This document shows positions 7,943 through 16,508 of a DNA stretch of 64,000 bases, piece by piece. The translations under genes were made by a program, and so were the position numbers. The stretch's first letter is position 1. The number at the start of each line of letters is the position of its first letter. This DNA is from Microbispora sp. NBC_01189. Lineage in GTDB: Bacteria; Actinomycetota; Actinomycetes; Streptosporangiales; Streptosporangiaceae. The notes under the pieces were generated by a model that worked only from the letters and a program-made list of their open reading frames with translations, did no database searches and was not told the DNA's origin. The stretch is taken from positions 7,187,501 to 7,251,500 of the forward strand of contig NZ_CP108581.1 in the NCBI RefSeq assembly GCF_036010665.1. Direction: 5' to 3'.

Positions 7943-8656
7943 CTAACTCGCGAGGGCGGGCAGGCCGGTGGGATCGCGGCGGGTGAGGGCCTCGTCGAAG
8001 CGGGTCCAGACGAGGGCGGCGAGGTCGTCGTCCACGCCGAGGGGCGCGCCGACCAGGTCGGCCCCGGCCCTGCCCAGGCGGTCGTGGAAGAAGCCGGGCG
8101 CGAGCAGGTAGGACGCGACGGCGACCCGCGGCGCGAGGCCCGACCTGGCCCGTTCCATCGCCTCGGCGACCGTTGGAGTGCCGGACGAGGCGAAGGCGGC
8201 GGTGACGGGACGCGCCAGCCGTACGGACAGCAGGCGCGCGGCGGCGCGGACGTCGTCCAGGGCGGCGGGGTCGGACGACCCGGCCGCGCCGAGGATGACG
8301 GCGTCGCAGGGCCGCAGGCCGGCGGCGGCCAGCCGCCGCGCCAGCACCGAGGTCAGCAGCGGGTGCGGGCCGAGTCGCCCGGCGACGACCGCGTCGGGCC
8401 GGGTGCGGGCGACGACCGCCGGCAGGTCGATGTGCGCGTGGTATCCCCCGGCGAGGAGCATCGGGACCACGACGACCGGTCCCGGCGCCCCCGCCAGAAC
8501 GTCGGCGAGCAACGGCGAGCTGATCTCCAGGAAACCCAGCTCGACCCGTGCGCCGGGCCGGGCCCGGCGCACCCGCGCCGCGAGCGACTCCATCACCGAC
8601 TCCCAGTGCCCGCTGCGCGCCCCGTGCGCCGCCATCACCAGAGTTGGGGTCTCCAT
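7943..8656 (-). CDS. Sirohydrochlorin chelatase-like protein (CbiX/SirB family)
   Basis: A 237-residue two-half CbiX-type protein. The N-terminal motif LVMAAHGARSGHWESV carries the metal-binding His, and VVVVPMLLAGGYHAHIDLP carries the second conserved His region. The C-terminal half repeats the fold more loosely (VAVASYLLAPGFFHDRL). The family inserts Fe or Co into sirohydrochlorin, and iron chelation would finish the siroheme needed by NirB and assimilatory reductases. It is last in the nitrate/nitrite operon, 79 bp after nnaR, and the same nnaR-chelatase pairing is known from other actinobacteria. The start at ATG 8656 follows GGAGGAG; an in-frame GTG lies 22 codons upstream without support. 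Confidence 0.88.
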   Translation of the reverse strand: METPTLVMAAHGARSGHWESVMESLAARVRRARPGARVELGFLEISSPLLADVLAGAPGPVVVVPMLLAGGYHAHIDLPAVVARTRPDAVVAGRLGPHPLLTSVLARRLAAAGLRPCDAVILGAAGSSDPAALDDVRAAARLLSVRLARPVTAAFASSGTPTVAEAMERARSGLAPRVAVASYLLAPGFFHDRLGRAGADLVGAPLGVDDDLAALVWTRFDEALTRRDPTGLPALAS

Positions 8657-8735
8657 CTCGCACTCCTCCGCCCCGAGGCCCGCAAGGCCTCCGTCGTCGT
8701 TCCCGCCACCGGGCCGCCTCACCGCGTGGGCGGCG

Positions 8736-9899
8736 TCACCGTTCGTCGCGGCCGCAGGCGAGGCGGTAGCCGCGCTTGACGACGGTCTCGACGATGCCGG
8801 AGGGGCCGAGCGCCCGGCGCAGCCGGGTGATCGCCATCTCGACGGCGTGCTCGGCCGAGTCGCGGGAGGGCCCGCCGGGCAGCACGACCCGCAGGTCGGC
8901 GCGGCCCACGACGTGCCCGGGGCGTTCGGCGAGCCGCTTGAGCACGGCCATCGGGGCGGGCGGCAGCGGCTTGAGGTCGCCGTCGACCACCACGGCGTGG
9001 CCGCGGATCTCCAGCTCGTGGCCGCCCGCGACGAGCCGGGTGACCCCGCTCTCCGGCAGGTGGCGGGCGAGGATCCGGGCGAGCGCGCCCAGGCGGGCCC
9101 GGTCGGGCTGGACGACCCGTACGCCCCGCTGGGTCAGCGGCCCGGCCGTGACCGGGCCGACGCAGGCCGCGACCACCCGGGTGTCGAACGCGGCGAGCAG
9201 GGCGTCCTCCAGCCCGTCGGCGCGGGCGGCGCCCAGCATGGCCAGCACGGCGGGCGCGCTGGTGAAGGCGACCGCGTCCACCGAGCCGGTGATGGCCTGG
9301 CTGATCAGGCGGCGCAGCGGCGAGGTGTCGCGGTAGGGCAGCCAGCGGTAGACGGGCACCTCGATGACGTCGGCCCCCGCCTCGCGCAACGCGGCGACGA
9401 AGCCGTCCAGCGGCTCGCCGTGCAGCTGCACGGCGATGCGGCGCCCCCGCAGGTCCTGCGCGAGCAGGTACTCCTTGACCTCCTCGCACGACTCGGTGCC
9501 CGGCGTCCAGTAGTCCGCCAGGCCGGCCGCGCGCACGGCTCCCCTCGCCTTGGGGCCGCGGGCCAGCAGCCGGGCGCCGGACAGGTGGGCGTTGAGGTCG
9601 GTGGACAGGCCCCAGCCCTCCGCGGCCGCCATCCAGCCGCGGAACCCCACGCCCGTGGTGACGACCACGTCGTCGATCGGCGCCTCCAGGCAGGCCCGGG
9701 TCGCGGCGAGCAGCCCGGTGTCCTCCGCCAGCGGCACGATGCGGATCGCGGGCGCCCGCACCACCCGGGCGCCCCGCCGTTCCAGGAGCGCCGAGAGCTC
9801 CTCGCTGCGGCGGGTCGCCGTCACCCCGATCGTGAACCCGGCCAGCGCGTCCGGCGCCGTCTCCAGGGTCATCGGGGCCTCCTCAAGCAGCGCGGTCAT
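8736..9899 (-). CDS. nnaR: Uroporphyrinogen-III synthase-domain regulator with C-terminal winged helix (NnaR type)
   Basis: 387 residues. Residues about 15-265 form a HemD (uroporphyrinogen-III synthase) domain, starting GFTIGVTATRRSEELSALLERRGARVV. Residues about 290-385 form an OmpR-type winged helix (LKRLAERPGHVVGRADLRVVL, then SAEHAVEMAITRLRRALG and VVKRGYRL). Proteins of this architecture next to nirBD include NnaR of Streptomyces and mycobacteria, which works with GlnR to activate nitrate/nitrite genes. Whether this copy still makes uroporphyrinogen III is unknown. The ATG at 9899 overlaps the nirD stop by four bases (ATGA), proving tight coupling in the operon. The siroheme link between the HemD domain and the nitrite reductase cofactor is suggestive. 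Confidence 0.88.
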   Translation of the reverse strand: MTALLEEAPMTLETAPDALAGFTIGVTATRRSEELSALLERRGARVVRAPAIRIVPLAEDTGLLAATRACLEAPIDDVVVTTGVGFRGWMAAAEGWGLSTDLNAHLSGARLLARGPKARGAVRAAGLADYWTPGTESCEEVKEYLLAQDLRGRRIAVQLHGEPLDGFVAALREAGADVIEVPVYRWLPYRDTSPLRRLISQAITGSVDAVAFTSAPAVLAMLGAARADGLEDALLAAFDTRVVAACVGPVTAGPLTQRGVRVVQPDRARLGALARILARHLPESGVTRLVAGGHELEIRGHAVVVDGDLKPLPPAPMAVLKRLAERPGHVVGRADLRVVLPGGPSRDSAEHAVEMAITRLRRALGPSGIVETVVKRGYRLACGRDER

Positions 9900-10267
9900 A
9901 CCACGCTCACCTCCACGGTTCCGTCCGTCACACGAATGGGATAGGTCGGCACGGCGACGCCGGGGTCGTCCACGCACACGCCGGTGACCAGTGAGAACAC
10001 CTGCTTGTGCATGGGCGAGGCCACGGTCGGCGCGCCGCCCCTGGTGCCGACGATGCCCCGGCTCAGCACGTACGCCCCGCTGAAGGGATCGAAGTTGCCG
10101 AGGGCGTACAGGGCTCCGTCGAACGTGCGGAACACCGCGACCTGCCGGGCGCCGACCAGCACGGCCGCGCCGCGCTCGGGGAGCAGGTCGGTGTAGGAGC
10201 AGACCGGGGTCCAGCGGCCGGTACGGGTCGCCGTCCCGTTCGCGGCCGTCTCGTCGAGGATGGTCAT
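9896..10267 (-). CDS. nirD: Assimilatory nitrite reductase small subunit
   Basis: A 123-residue NirD with the Rieske-like fold of nitrite reductase small subunits (WTPVCSYTDLLPERGAAVLVGARQVAVFR, GNFDPFSGAYVLSRGIVG, ASPMHKQVFSLVTG). As in other NirD proteins the Rieske cysteines are absent, so it binds no 2Fe-2S cluster. It completes the NirBD complex that reduces nitrite to ammonium with NAD(P)H. ATG 10267 overlaps the nirB stop by four bases. A longer in-frame extension upstream runs antiparallel to nothing conserved and was ignored. Confidence 0.95.
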   Translation of the reverse strand: MTILDETAANGTATRTGRWTPVCSYTDLLPERGAAVLVGARQVAVFRTFDGALYALGNFDPFSGAYVLSRGIVGTRGGAPTVASPMHKQVFSLVTGVCVDDPGVAVPTYPIRVTDGTVEVSVV

Positions 10268-12735
10268 GAGCGCACTGCCTCCAGAGGAATCAGCACCGGC
10301 TTGATCTGGTCGCGTTCGGTCTCGAAGGAGATCGAGGGGTCGGGGATGCCCGGGGCGTTCACGAAGCTGACGAATCGGCGCAGCTTGTCGGGGTCCTCGA
10401 TGGCGGCGCGCCACTCGTCGGCGTACGTCGCCACGTGCCGCTCCATCCGCGCGTCGAGGTCGGCGCAGATCCCGAGCGAGTCCTCCATGATGACCTCACG
10501 GAGGTAGCCGAGGCCGCCGTCCAGGCCCTCCAGCCACGCGGCGGTGCGCTGCAGCCGGTCGGCGGTGCGGATGTAGAACATCAGGAACCGGTCGATGGTC
10601 CTGACCAGGTCGTCGGTGGACAGGTCGGCGGCCAGCAGGTCGGCGTGGCGGGGCTTGAAGCCGCCGTTGCCGCCGACGTACAGGTTCCAGCCCTGCTCGG
10701 TGGCGATGACGCCGAAGTCCTTCGACCTGGCCTCGGCGCACTCGCGGGCGCATCCGGAGACGGCCGACTTGAGCTTGTGCGGCGAGCGCAGCCCGCGGTA
10801 GCGCAGCTCCAGCGCGATGGCGAGGCCGACCGAGTCCTGCACGCCGTACCGGCACCAGGTGGACCCGACGCACGACTTCACCGTGCGCAGGGCCTTGCCG
10901 TACGCGTGCCCGGACTCGAAGCCTGCGTCCACGAGGCGGCGCCAGATGGCGGGCAGCTGCTCGACCCGGGCCCCGAGCAGGTCGATGCGCTGCCCGCCGG
11001 TGATCTTCGTGTAGAGCCCGAAGTCGCGGGCCACCTCGCCGATCACGATGAGCTTGTCCGGAGTGATCTCGCCGCCCGGGATGCGCGGGACCACCGAGTA
11101 GGTCCCGTTCTTCTGGATGTTGGCGAGGAAGTGATCGTTGGTGTCCTGCAGCGCGGCCTGCTCGCCGTCGAGGATGTGGCCGCGGCCGAGGGAGGCGAGG
11201 ATCGAGGCGACCACCGGCTTGCAGATGTCGCAGCCGCGGCCCGTCCCGTGCTCGGAAATGAGCTGGGAGAACGTGGTGATCCCCCGCACGCTGACGATGT
11301 CGAACAGCTCGGCCCGGCTGTGCGCGAAGTGCTCGCACAAAGCCTTGCCGACGTCGACGCCCGACTTCACCAGGATCTGCTTGAGCATCGGCACGCAGCT
11401 GCCGCAGGTGGTGCCGGCCCGGGTGCAGTCCTTGACGCCCTGCACGTCGGTCAGGCCCTTGTCGGCGATGGCCGCGCAGATCCTTCCCTTGGTGACGTTG
11501 TTGCAGGAGCAGACCTGGGCGTCGTCCGGCAGGTCGGCCGACGTGGTGCCCGCGCCCGCGAACAGCAGGTCGCTCGGCGCGCCGGGCAGCGGCCTGCCGA
11601 CGAAGGGCCGCAGCGCGTTGTACGGCCCGGCGTCGCCGACGCAGATGCCGCCGAGCAGGGTCGTGGCGTCGTCGCTGACGAACAGGCGCTTGTAGACGCC
11701 GGCGACCGGGTCCATGTAGGTGACGTCGAGCGCGCCCGACATGGCCCCGAACTGCGCCACCTCGACGCCGAGCAGCTTCAGCTTGGTGGACATGTCGGCG
11801 CCGGTGAAGGCGGCCGAGCCGCGCAGGATGCGGTCGGCGGCCACCTCGGCCTGGGCGAAGCACGGCGCGACCAGGCCGTAGACCATCCCGGCCGCCAGCG
11901 CGCACTCGCCGACCGCGTAGATGTGCTCGTCGGAGGTGCGCATGCCCTCGTCCACCACGATGCCGCCGCGTTCACCGACCTCCAGGCCGCACTCCCGCGC
12001 GAGCTCGTCGCGCGGCCGTACGCCCGCGGAGAAGACGACGACCTGGGCGTCGACGGCCTCGCCGTCCGGCCTGACCAGCGCGGCCACCCGGCCGTCCGGC
12101 CCGGCCTCGATCGACCGGACCCCGGCGCCGGTGTGGACGGTGAGCCCGAGCGCCTCGATGTGGTTGCGTAGCACCGAGCCGCCGCCCTCGTCCACCTGGC
12201 GGGGCATCAGCCGGCCGCTCATCTCGACGACGTGCGTCTCCAGCCCGAGCCCGCGCAGGGCGTCGGCCGCCTCCAGGCCGAGCAGGCCGCCGCCGATGAC
12301 CACCCCGGCTCGGGCGCCCCGCGACGCCTCCCTGATCGCGTCGAGGTCGTCGATGGTGCGGTAGACGAAGCAGCCCGGCAGGTCCCTGCCCGGCACCGGC
12401 GGCACGAACGGCGCCGACCCGGTGGCCAGCACCAGCACGTCGTACGGCTCGGTGTAGCCGGCGTCGGTGGTGACGGTGCGGGCGGCGCGGTCGACGGAGA
12501 CCACCTTCACACCGGTCCGCAGGCTCACGCCGTCCGGCACGCGGTAGGTGAGGTCGTCCACGCTTTTGCCGCTCAAGTAGGAGGTGAGCGCGACCCGGTC
12601 GTAGGCCGGACGGGGCTCCTCCCCGAACACCGTGACCGTCCCGTCGAAGCCCCGCTCCACGAGCGTCTCGATCAGGCGGTGCGCGGTCGGTCCGTGTCCC
12701 GCCACGACGAGTCTCATGCCCGGACGTACCCTCAT
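10264..12735 (-). CDS. nirB: Assimilatory nitrite reductase large subunit, siroheme/4Fe-4S/FAD
   Basis: The 823-residue NirB reduces nitrite to ammonium with six electrons from NAD(P)H. Order of domains: a FAD/NAD pyridine-nucleotide-disulfide domain (LVVAGHGPTAHRL, then VVIGGGLLGLEAADALR). Next is a BFD-type 2Fe-2S domain (VCSCNNVTKGRI...TTCGSCVPM). After it comes a ferredoxin-like nitrite/sulfite reductase domain. Last is the siroheme/4Fe-4S domain, with CVGSTWC and SGCARECAEA supplying the C-x5-C and C-x3-C ligands. The ATG at 12735 overlaps the upstream stop by four bases (ATGA); another Met at 12717 is closer to the conserved core but lacks the overlap. Regulation presumably comes from the GlnR box upstream of the first gene of the operon. 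Confidence 0.97.
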   Translation of the reverse strand: MRVRPGMRLVVAGHGPTAHRLIETLVERGFDGTVTVFGEEPRPAYDRVALTSYLSGKSVDDLTYRVPDGVSLRTGVKVVSVDRAARTVTTDAGYTEPYDVLVLATGSAPFVPPVPGRDLPGCFVYRTIDDLDAIREASRGARAGVVIGGGLLGLEAADALRGLGLETHVVEMSGRLMPRQVDEGGGSVLRNHIEALGLTVHTGAGVRSIEAGPDGRVAALVRPDGEAVDAQVVVFSAGVRPRDELARECGLEVGERGGIVVDEGMRTSDEHIYAVGECALAAGMVYGLVAPCFAQAEVAADRILRGSAAFTGADMSTKLKLLGVEVAQFGAMSGALDVTYMDPVAGVYKRLFVSDDATTLLGGICVGDAGPYNALRPFVGRPLPGAPSDLLFAGAGTTSADLPDDAQVCSCNNVTKGRICAAIADKGLTDVQGVKDCTRAGTTCGSCVPMLKQILVKSGVDVGKALCEHFAHSRAELFDIVSVRGITTFSQLISEHGTGRGCDICKPVVASILASLGRGHILDGEQAALQDTNDHFLANIQKNGTYSVVPRIPGGEITPDKLIVIGEVARDFGLYTKITGGQRIDLLGARVEQLPAIWRRLVDAGFESGHAYGKALRTVKSCVGSTWCRYGVQDSVGLAIALELRYRGLRSPHKLKSAVSGCARECAEARSKDFGVIATEQGWNLYVGGNGGFKPRHADLLAADLSTDDLVRTIDRFLMFYIRTADRLQRTAAWLEGLDGGLGYLREVIMEDSLGICADLDARMERHVATYADEWRAAIEDPDKLRRFVSFVNAPGIPDPSISFETERDQIKPVLIPLEAVRS

Positions 12736-14132
12736 GCGCTCACGCCTTCCTGCTCACACAACCAGCCGACGATGCCCTCGACCGCGTCGCGGCAGCCGCC
12801 GCAGCCGGTGGTGGCCCTCGTCGCGGCGGCCACGGCCTCCACGTCGCGCGCGCCGGACTCCCAGCACGCCCTGATCTGGCCCTTCGTCACGTTGTTGCAC
12901 TGGCAGACCCGGGCCGAGTCCGGCATCCGGGTCGGGTTGTCGGCCGTCGCCGCGGCGCCCACGCCGGGGAACAGCAGGCCGGTCCGGTCGCCCGGGAGCG
13001 GCCCGCCCCGGTCGAACAGCTGGGTGAGCGTGCCCACGGCGGAGGTCTCGCCCAGCAGGATCGCGCCGACCAGCCGGTCGTCGCGGATGACGAGCTTGCG
13101 GTAGGTGCCCTTGTGCCGGTGGGAGAAGCGGACGATCTCCGCCTCCTCCTCGGTCAGGTGCGTCTCGCCCATCGCCGCGAGCTCCACGCTCTTGGCCTTC
13201 AGCCGGGTGACCAGCCGCGAGCCCCGGTAACGCGCGCCCTTGTCGGCCCCGGTCAGCAGGTCGGCGAGCACCGACGCCTGCTCCCAGGCCGGCGCCACCA
13301 GGCCGTAGACCCGGCCGGCGTGCTGTGCGCACTCGCCGATGGCGAAGATCGACGGGTCGTCGGTGCGCAGCTCGTCGTCCACGACGACGCCGCGCTCGAC
13401 CTCCAGCCCCGCGTCGTGGGCGAGCCCGACGACCGGGCGCACGCCGCAGGCGACCACCACCAGGTCGGCGACGACGAGCTCCCCTCCCGCCAGTTCGACG
13501 TGCCGCTCCCCCACCGCGGTCACGGTGACGCCGGTGCGGATGGCGACGCCGAGCGAGCCGAGCGTCTCGCGCAGGATGAGCCCGGCCTCCGCGTCGAGCT
13601 GGCGCTCCATCAGGTGGTCGCGCACGTGGAGCAGCGTCACCGGGACGCCCCGGCCGGCCAGCCCGCGCGCGGCCTCGATGCCGAGCAGCCCGCCGCCGAT
13701 CACGACCGCGCCGCGCGCGCTCGCCGCGGCCTCCCTGATGCGGTCGCAGTCGTCCAGCGTGCGGAACGCGGTCGCCCGCTCCACGCCGGGGATCACCGGG
13801 ATCACCGGCTCGCTGCCCGTGGCCAGCACGAGCACGTCGTACGGCTCGCGCGTCCCGTCGGCCGCGACGACGGTCCGGGCGTCGCGGTCGATCGCGACGA
13901 CCTCGACGCCGAGATGCGCGGTCACGTCGTGCTCGGCGTGCCAGCGGGGGCCGAGCAGCCGGACCTGGTCCGGCCGCGACGTGCCGGCCACCACGTTCGA
14001 CAGCAGCACCCGGTTGTACGGCTGCCAGGCCTCGGCGCCGAACACGGTGATCTTGACGTCCCGGTCCCGGGCGCGCACCTCGCTGACGAGACGCGCGCCG
14101 GCCATGCCGTTCCCCACCACGACGAGCCTCAC
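12732..14132 (-). CDS. FAD/NAD(P)-dependent oxidoreductase with BFD 2Fe-2S domain, nitrate reductase partner
   Basis: A 466-residue flavoprotein. The FAD site is RLVVVGNGMAGARL, the NAD(P) site VVIGGGLLGIEAARGL, and the second FAD motif SIFAIGECAQHAG. The C-terminal BFD-like domain has CQCNN and CGGC cysteines. It looks like the N-terminal half of NirB as a free protein. Encoded between the molybdenum nitrate reductase and NirB, it most likely passes electrons from NAD(P)H to the nitrate reductase, the role of NasB-type subunits. The GTG at 14132 overlaps the nitrate reductase stop by four bases (GTGA). Role inferred from context; family is clear. Confidence 0.9.
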   Translation of the reverse strand: MRLVVVGNGMAGARLVSEVRARDRDVKITVFGAEAWQPYNRVLLSNVVAGTSRPDQVRLLGPRWHAEHDVTAHLGVEVVAIDRDARTVVAADGTREPYDVLVLATGSEPVIPVIPGVERATAFRTLDDCDRIREAAASARGAVVIGGGLLGIEAARGLAGRGVPVTLLHVRDHLMERQLDAEAGLILRETLGSLGVAIRTGVTVTAVGERHVELAGGELVVADLVVVACGVRPVVGLAHDAGLEVERGVVVDDELRTDDPSIFAIGECAQHAGRVYGLVAPAWEQASVLADLLTGADKGARYRGSRLVTRLKAKSVELAAMGETHLTEEEAEIVRFSHRHKGTYRKLVIRDDRLVGAILLGETSAVGTLTQLFDRGGPLPGDRTGLLFPGVGAAATADNPTRMPDSARVCQCNNVTKGQIRACWESGARDVEAVAAATRATTGCGGCRDAVEGIVGWLCEQEGVSA

Positions 14133-16261
14133 GCGTCACGCTCCATGTCCTCGCCGGAGACCTCACTGGTGCACCGTTCGAGAGCGGCGGCGCAGACCTT
14201 GAACTCCGGCATCCGCGACATCGGATCGAGTGCCGGGTTGGTGAGCAGGTTGACGCCCTCCCAGTGGAACGGCATGAACACGGTGTCGGGCCGGATCGAG
14301 GCGTTGACGCGGGCCACCGCCTCCGCTGCGCCGCGGCGGCTGCGCACCCGCACGAGATCGCCGGACGCGATGCTCAGCCGGTCGGCGAGCTCGGGGTGCA
14401 CCTCCACGAAGACCTCCGGCGCGACCTGGTTGAGCGACCGGATGCGGCGCGTCTGCGCCCCCGACTGGTAGTGGGCGAGCACCCGCCCGGAGGTGAGATA
14501 GAGGGGGAACTCCTCGTCCACGTCCTCGGCGGGCGGGCGGTGGTCCACCGGCACCATGCGGGCCCGGCCGTCGGGGGTGGCGAAGCGGTCCAGGAAGGGC
14601 CGCGGCGTCCCCGGGTGCGGTTCCGTCCCGGCTCCTGTTCCGGTCTCGGTCGTGGTCTCGGTCGCGGGGCAGGGCCAGAACACGCCGGTCTCGGCCGCGA
14701 TCCGCTCGTAGGTGATGCCGGAGTAGTCGGCGATGCCGCCGGCGGAGGCCTGGCGCAGCTCGTCGAAGACGGTGCGCGGGTCGGCGGGGAACTTCTCGCC
14801 GCAGCCGAGCCGCTCGGCGAGGCCGCCCAGGATCCGCAGGTCGCTGCGCGCACCCGGCGGCGGCGCGGCGGCCTGGCGGCGCAGCAGCACCCTGCCCTCC
14901 AGGTTGGTCATCGTGCCCGACTCCTCGGCCCACTGGGTCGTGGGGAGCACGACGCCGGCCATCGCCGCGGTCTCCGACAGCACGAAGTCGGCGACGACGA
15001 GCAGGTCCAGCGCGGCCAGCCGCTCCGTCACGTGCCCGGCGCGCGGCGCGGAGACGACAGGATTCGAGCCGAACAGCAGCAGCGCCCTCGGCCCCTCCGG
15101 AGTGCCGAGCGCGTCGAGCAGTTCGTACGCCGACCTGCCGGGTCCCGGCAGGTCGGCGGGGTCCACGCCCCACACGGCCGCGACGTGCGCCCGCGCCGCC
15201 GGGTCGTCGATCTTGCGGTAGCCGGGGAGCTGGTCGGCTTTCTGGCCGTGCTCCCGGCCGCCCTGGCCGTTGCCCTGGCCGGTCACGCAGCCGTACCCGG
15301 AGCCCTCTCGCCCCGGCAGGCCGAGGGTGAGCGCCAGGTTGACGAAGGCGGTGACGGTGTCGGTGCCCTTGGCGTGCTGCTCCGCGCCCCGGCCGGTCAG
15401 GATCATGGCGCGCCCGGCCTCGCCCAGGATGCGCACGGCCTCCCGCATCCGCGCGACGGGGACGCCGGTGACGCGCTCCACCCGCTCGGGCCACCAGGCC
15501 GACACGGAGGCGCGCACCGCCTCGAAGCCGATGGTGCGCTCGACGAGGTAGCCGAGGTCGGCGTGGCCCTCGGCGACCGCGAGGTGCAGCAGGCCCAGCG
15601 CCAGCGCGAGGTCGGTGCCCGGCGTCGCCTGCAGGTGCAGGTCGGCCAGCCGGGCGGTCTGCGTGAGGCGGGGGTCGATCACGACGAGCCGGCCGCCCCT
15701 GGACCGCATTGCGGTCAGGTGCCGCACGAAGGGCGGCATGGTCTCGGCGACGTTCCCCCCGGCGAGCAGCACCGCGTCCGCCCGGCCGATGTCGGTGATG
15801 GGGAACGGCAGGCCGCGGTCCATCCCGAACGCGCGGTTGACGGCGGCCGCCGCCGAGGACATGCAGAACCTGCCGTTGTAGTCGATCTGGCTGGTCCGCA
15901 GCGCCACCCGGGCGAACTTGCCGAGCTGGTAGGCCTTCTCGTTGGTCAGCCCGCCGCCGCCGAAGACCGCCACGGCGTCCGGGCCGTGCTCGGCGCGGAT
16001 GGCCCGCAGGCGGCCGGCAGTGTAGTCGAGCGCCTCCTCCCAGGTCACCGGCTTCCCGTGGAGCAGCGGGGTGGTGATCCGTTCGGGCGAGGTCAGCAGT
16101 TCGGCCGCCGTCCAGCCCTTCTGGCACAGGCCGCCGGCGTTGGCCGGGATGTCCTCCCTCGGGGTGATCTCGCCATTGGCGACGTGCATGCCGCACTGCA
16201 GGGCGCAGTACGGGCAGTGCGTGGCCGAGCCCAGTGTGGTGTCCCCGGGGACCTGTGACAT
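14129..16261 (-). CDS. Assimilatory nitrate reductase, molybdopterin catalytic subunit
   Basis: A cytosolic Mo-bis-MGD enzyme reducing nitrate to nitrite, about 710 residues. The N-terminal 4Fe-4S motif is HCPYCALQCGM with the last ligand in GGLCQKGW. The molybdopterin core contains YNGRFCMSSAAAAVNRAFG and FGSNPVVSAP. The C-terminal MopB-binding barrel contains YLTSGRVLAHYQSGAQTRR and FMPFHWEGVNLLT. It fits NasA/NasC of actinobacteria. The molybdenum cofactor genes moaA and mobA are elsewhere in the window. Starts are possible at ATG 16294 or upstream GTG 16324, but those sit at or inside the GlnR box (16318-16355). A GlnR-activated transcript should begin downstream of that box, so I prefer ATG 16261 although it lacks a strong Shine-Dalgarno. 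Confidence 0.93.
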   Translation of the reverse strand: MSQVPGDTTLGSATHCPYCALQCGMHVANGEITPREDIPANAGGLCQKGWTAAELLTSPERITTPLLHGKPVTWEEALDYTAGRLRAIRAEHGPDAVAVFGGGGLTNEKAYQLGKFARVALRTSQIDYNGRFCMSSAAAAVNRAFGMDRGLPFPITDIGRADAVLLAGGNVAETMPPFVRHLTAMRSRGGRLVVIDPRLTQTARLADLHLQATPGTDLALALGLLHLAVAEGHADLGYLVERTIGFEAVRASVSAWWPERVERVTGVPVARMREAVRILGEAGRAMILTGRGAEQHAKGTDTVTAFVNLALTLGLPGREGSGYGCVTGQGNGQGGREHGQKADQLPGYRKIDDPAARAHVAAVWGVDPADLPGPGRSAYELLDALGTPEGPRALLLFGSNPVVSAPRAGHVTERLAALDLLVVADFVLSETAAMAGVVLPTTQWAEESGTMTNLEGRVLLRRQAAAPPPGARSDLRILGGLAERLGCGEKFPADPRTVFDELRQASAGGIADYSGITYERIAAETGVFWPCPATETTTETGTGAGTEPHPGTPRPFLDRFATPDGRARMVPVDHRPPAEDVDEEFPLYLTSGRVLAHYQSGAQTRRIRSLNQVAPEVFVEVHPELADRLSIASGDLVRVRSRRGAAEAVARVNASIRPDTVFMPFHWEGVNLLTNPALDPMSRMPEFKVCAAALERCTSEVSGEDMERDA

Positions 16262-16317
16262 CACAGGACCGGGAGCGTGCAGTGAGATCGGCATGGATCC
16301 GATGGTGGGTACAGGCG

Positions 16318-16355
16318 GTTTCACCGCTGGGTCCCTTCTGTTACCGCTGTGCTAC
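16318..16355 (-). promoter_or_regulatory. GlnR box (two a/b half-site pairs) upstream of the nitrate/nitrite operon
   Basis: Read on the operon strand, four 5-bp half-sites are spaced by exactly 6 bp: GTAGC, GTAAC, GACCC, GAAAC. The known actinobacterial GlnR consensus is gTnAC-N6-GaAAC repeated. Three half-sites match well and GACCC is weak. The box lies about 57 bp upstream of the preferred start of the nitrate reductase gene. This supports nitrogen-limitation activation of the whole nas-nir-nnaR operon, possibly jointly with the encoded NnaR. Confidence 0.7.
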
Positions 16356-16455
16356 AAGGCGCCAACCGCGCTAACTTCCGCGATCACGGTGTGGTGAGAG
16401 ACCTCGTCGTCTCCGGAGCTCACTTGTGCTGTCGCCGCCGGTGAGACGTACGGCG

Positions 16456-16485
16456 GAAAAGAGCGGGCGCCGCACGGGCGCCCGC
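16456..16485 (-). terminator. Intrinsic terminator after narK
   Basis: A 9-bp GC-rich stem (GCGGGCGCC at 16463-16471 with GGCGCCCGC at 16477-16485) has a 5-nt loop. On the narK strand it is followed by CTCTTTTCC, so four U residues follow the hairpin 24 bp past the narK stop. This separates narK from the nitrate reductase operon on the same strand, which starts again from its own GlnR-controlled promoter. Confidence 0.75.
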
Positions 16486-16508
16486 CGGGGTGGGGGTCCG
16501 GTGACGGG

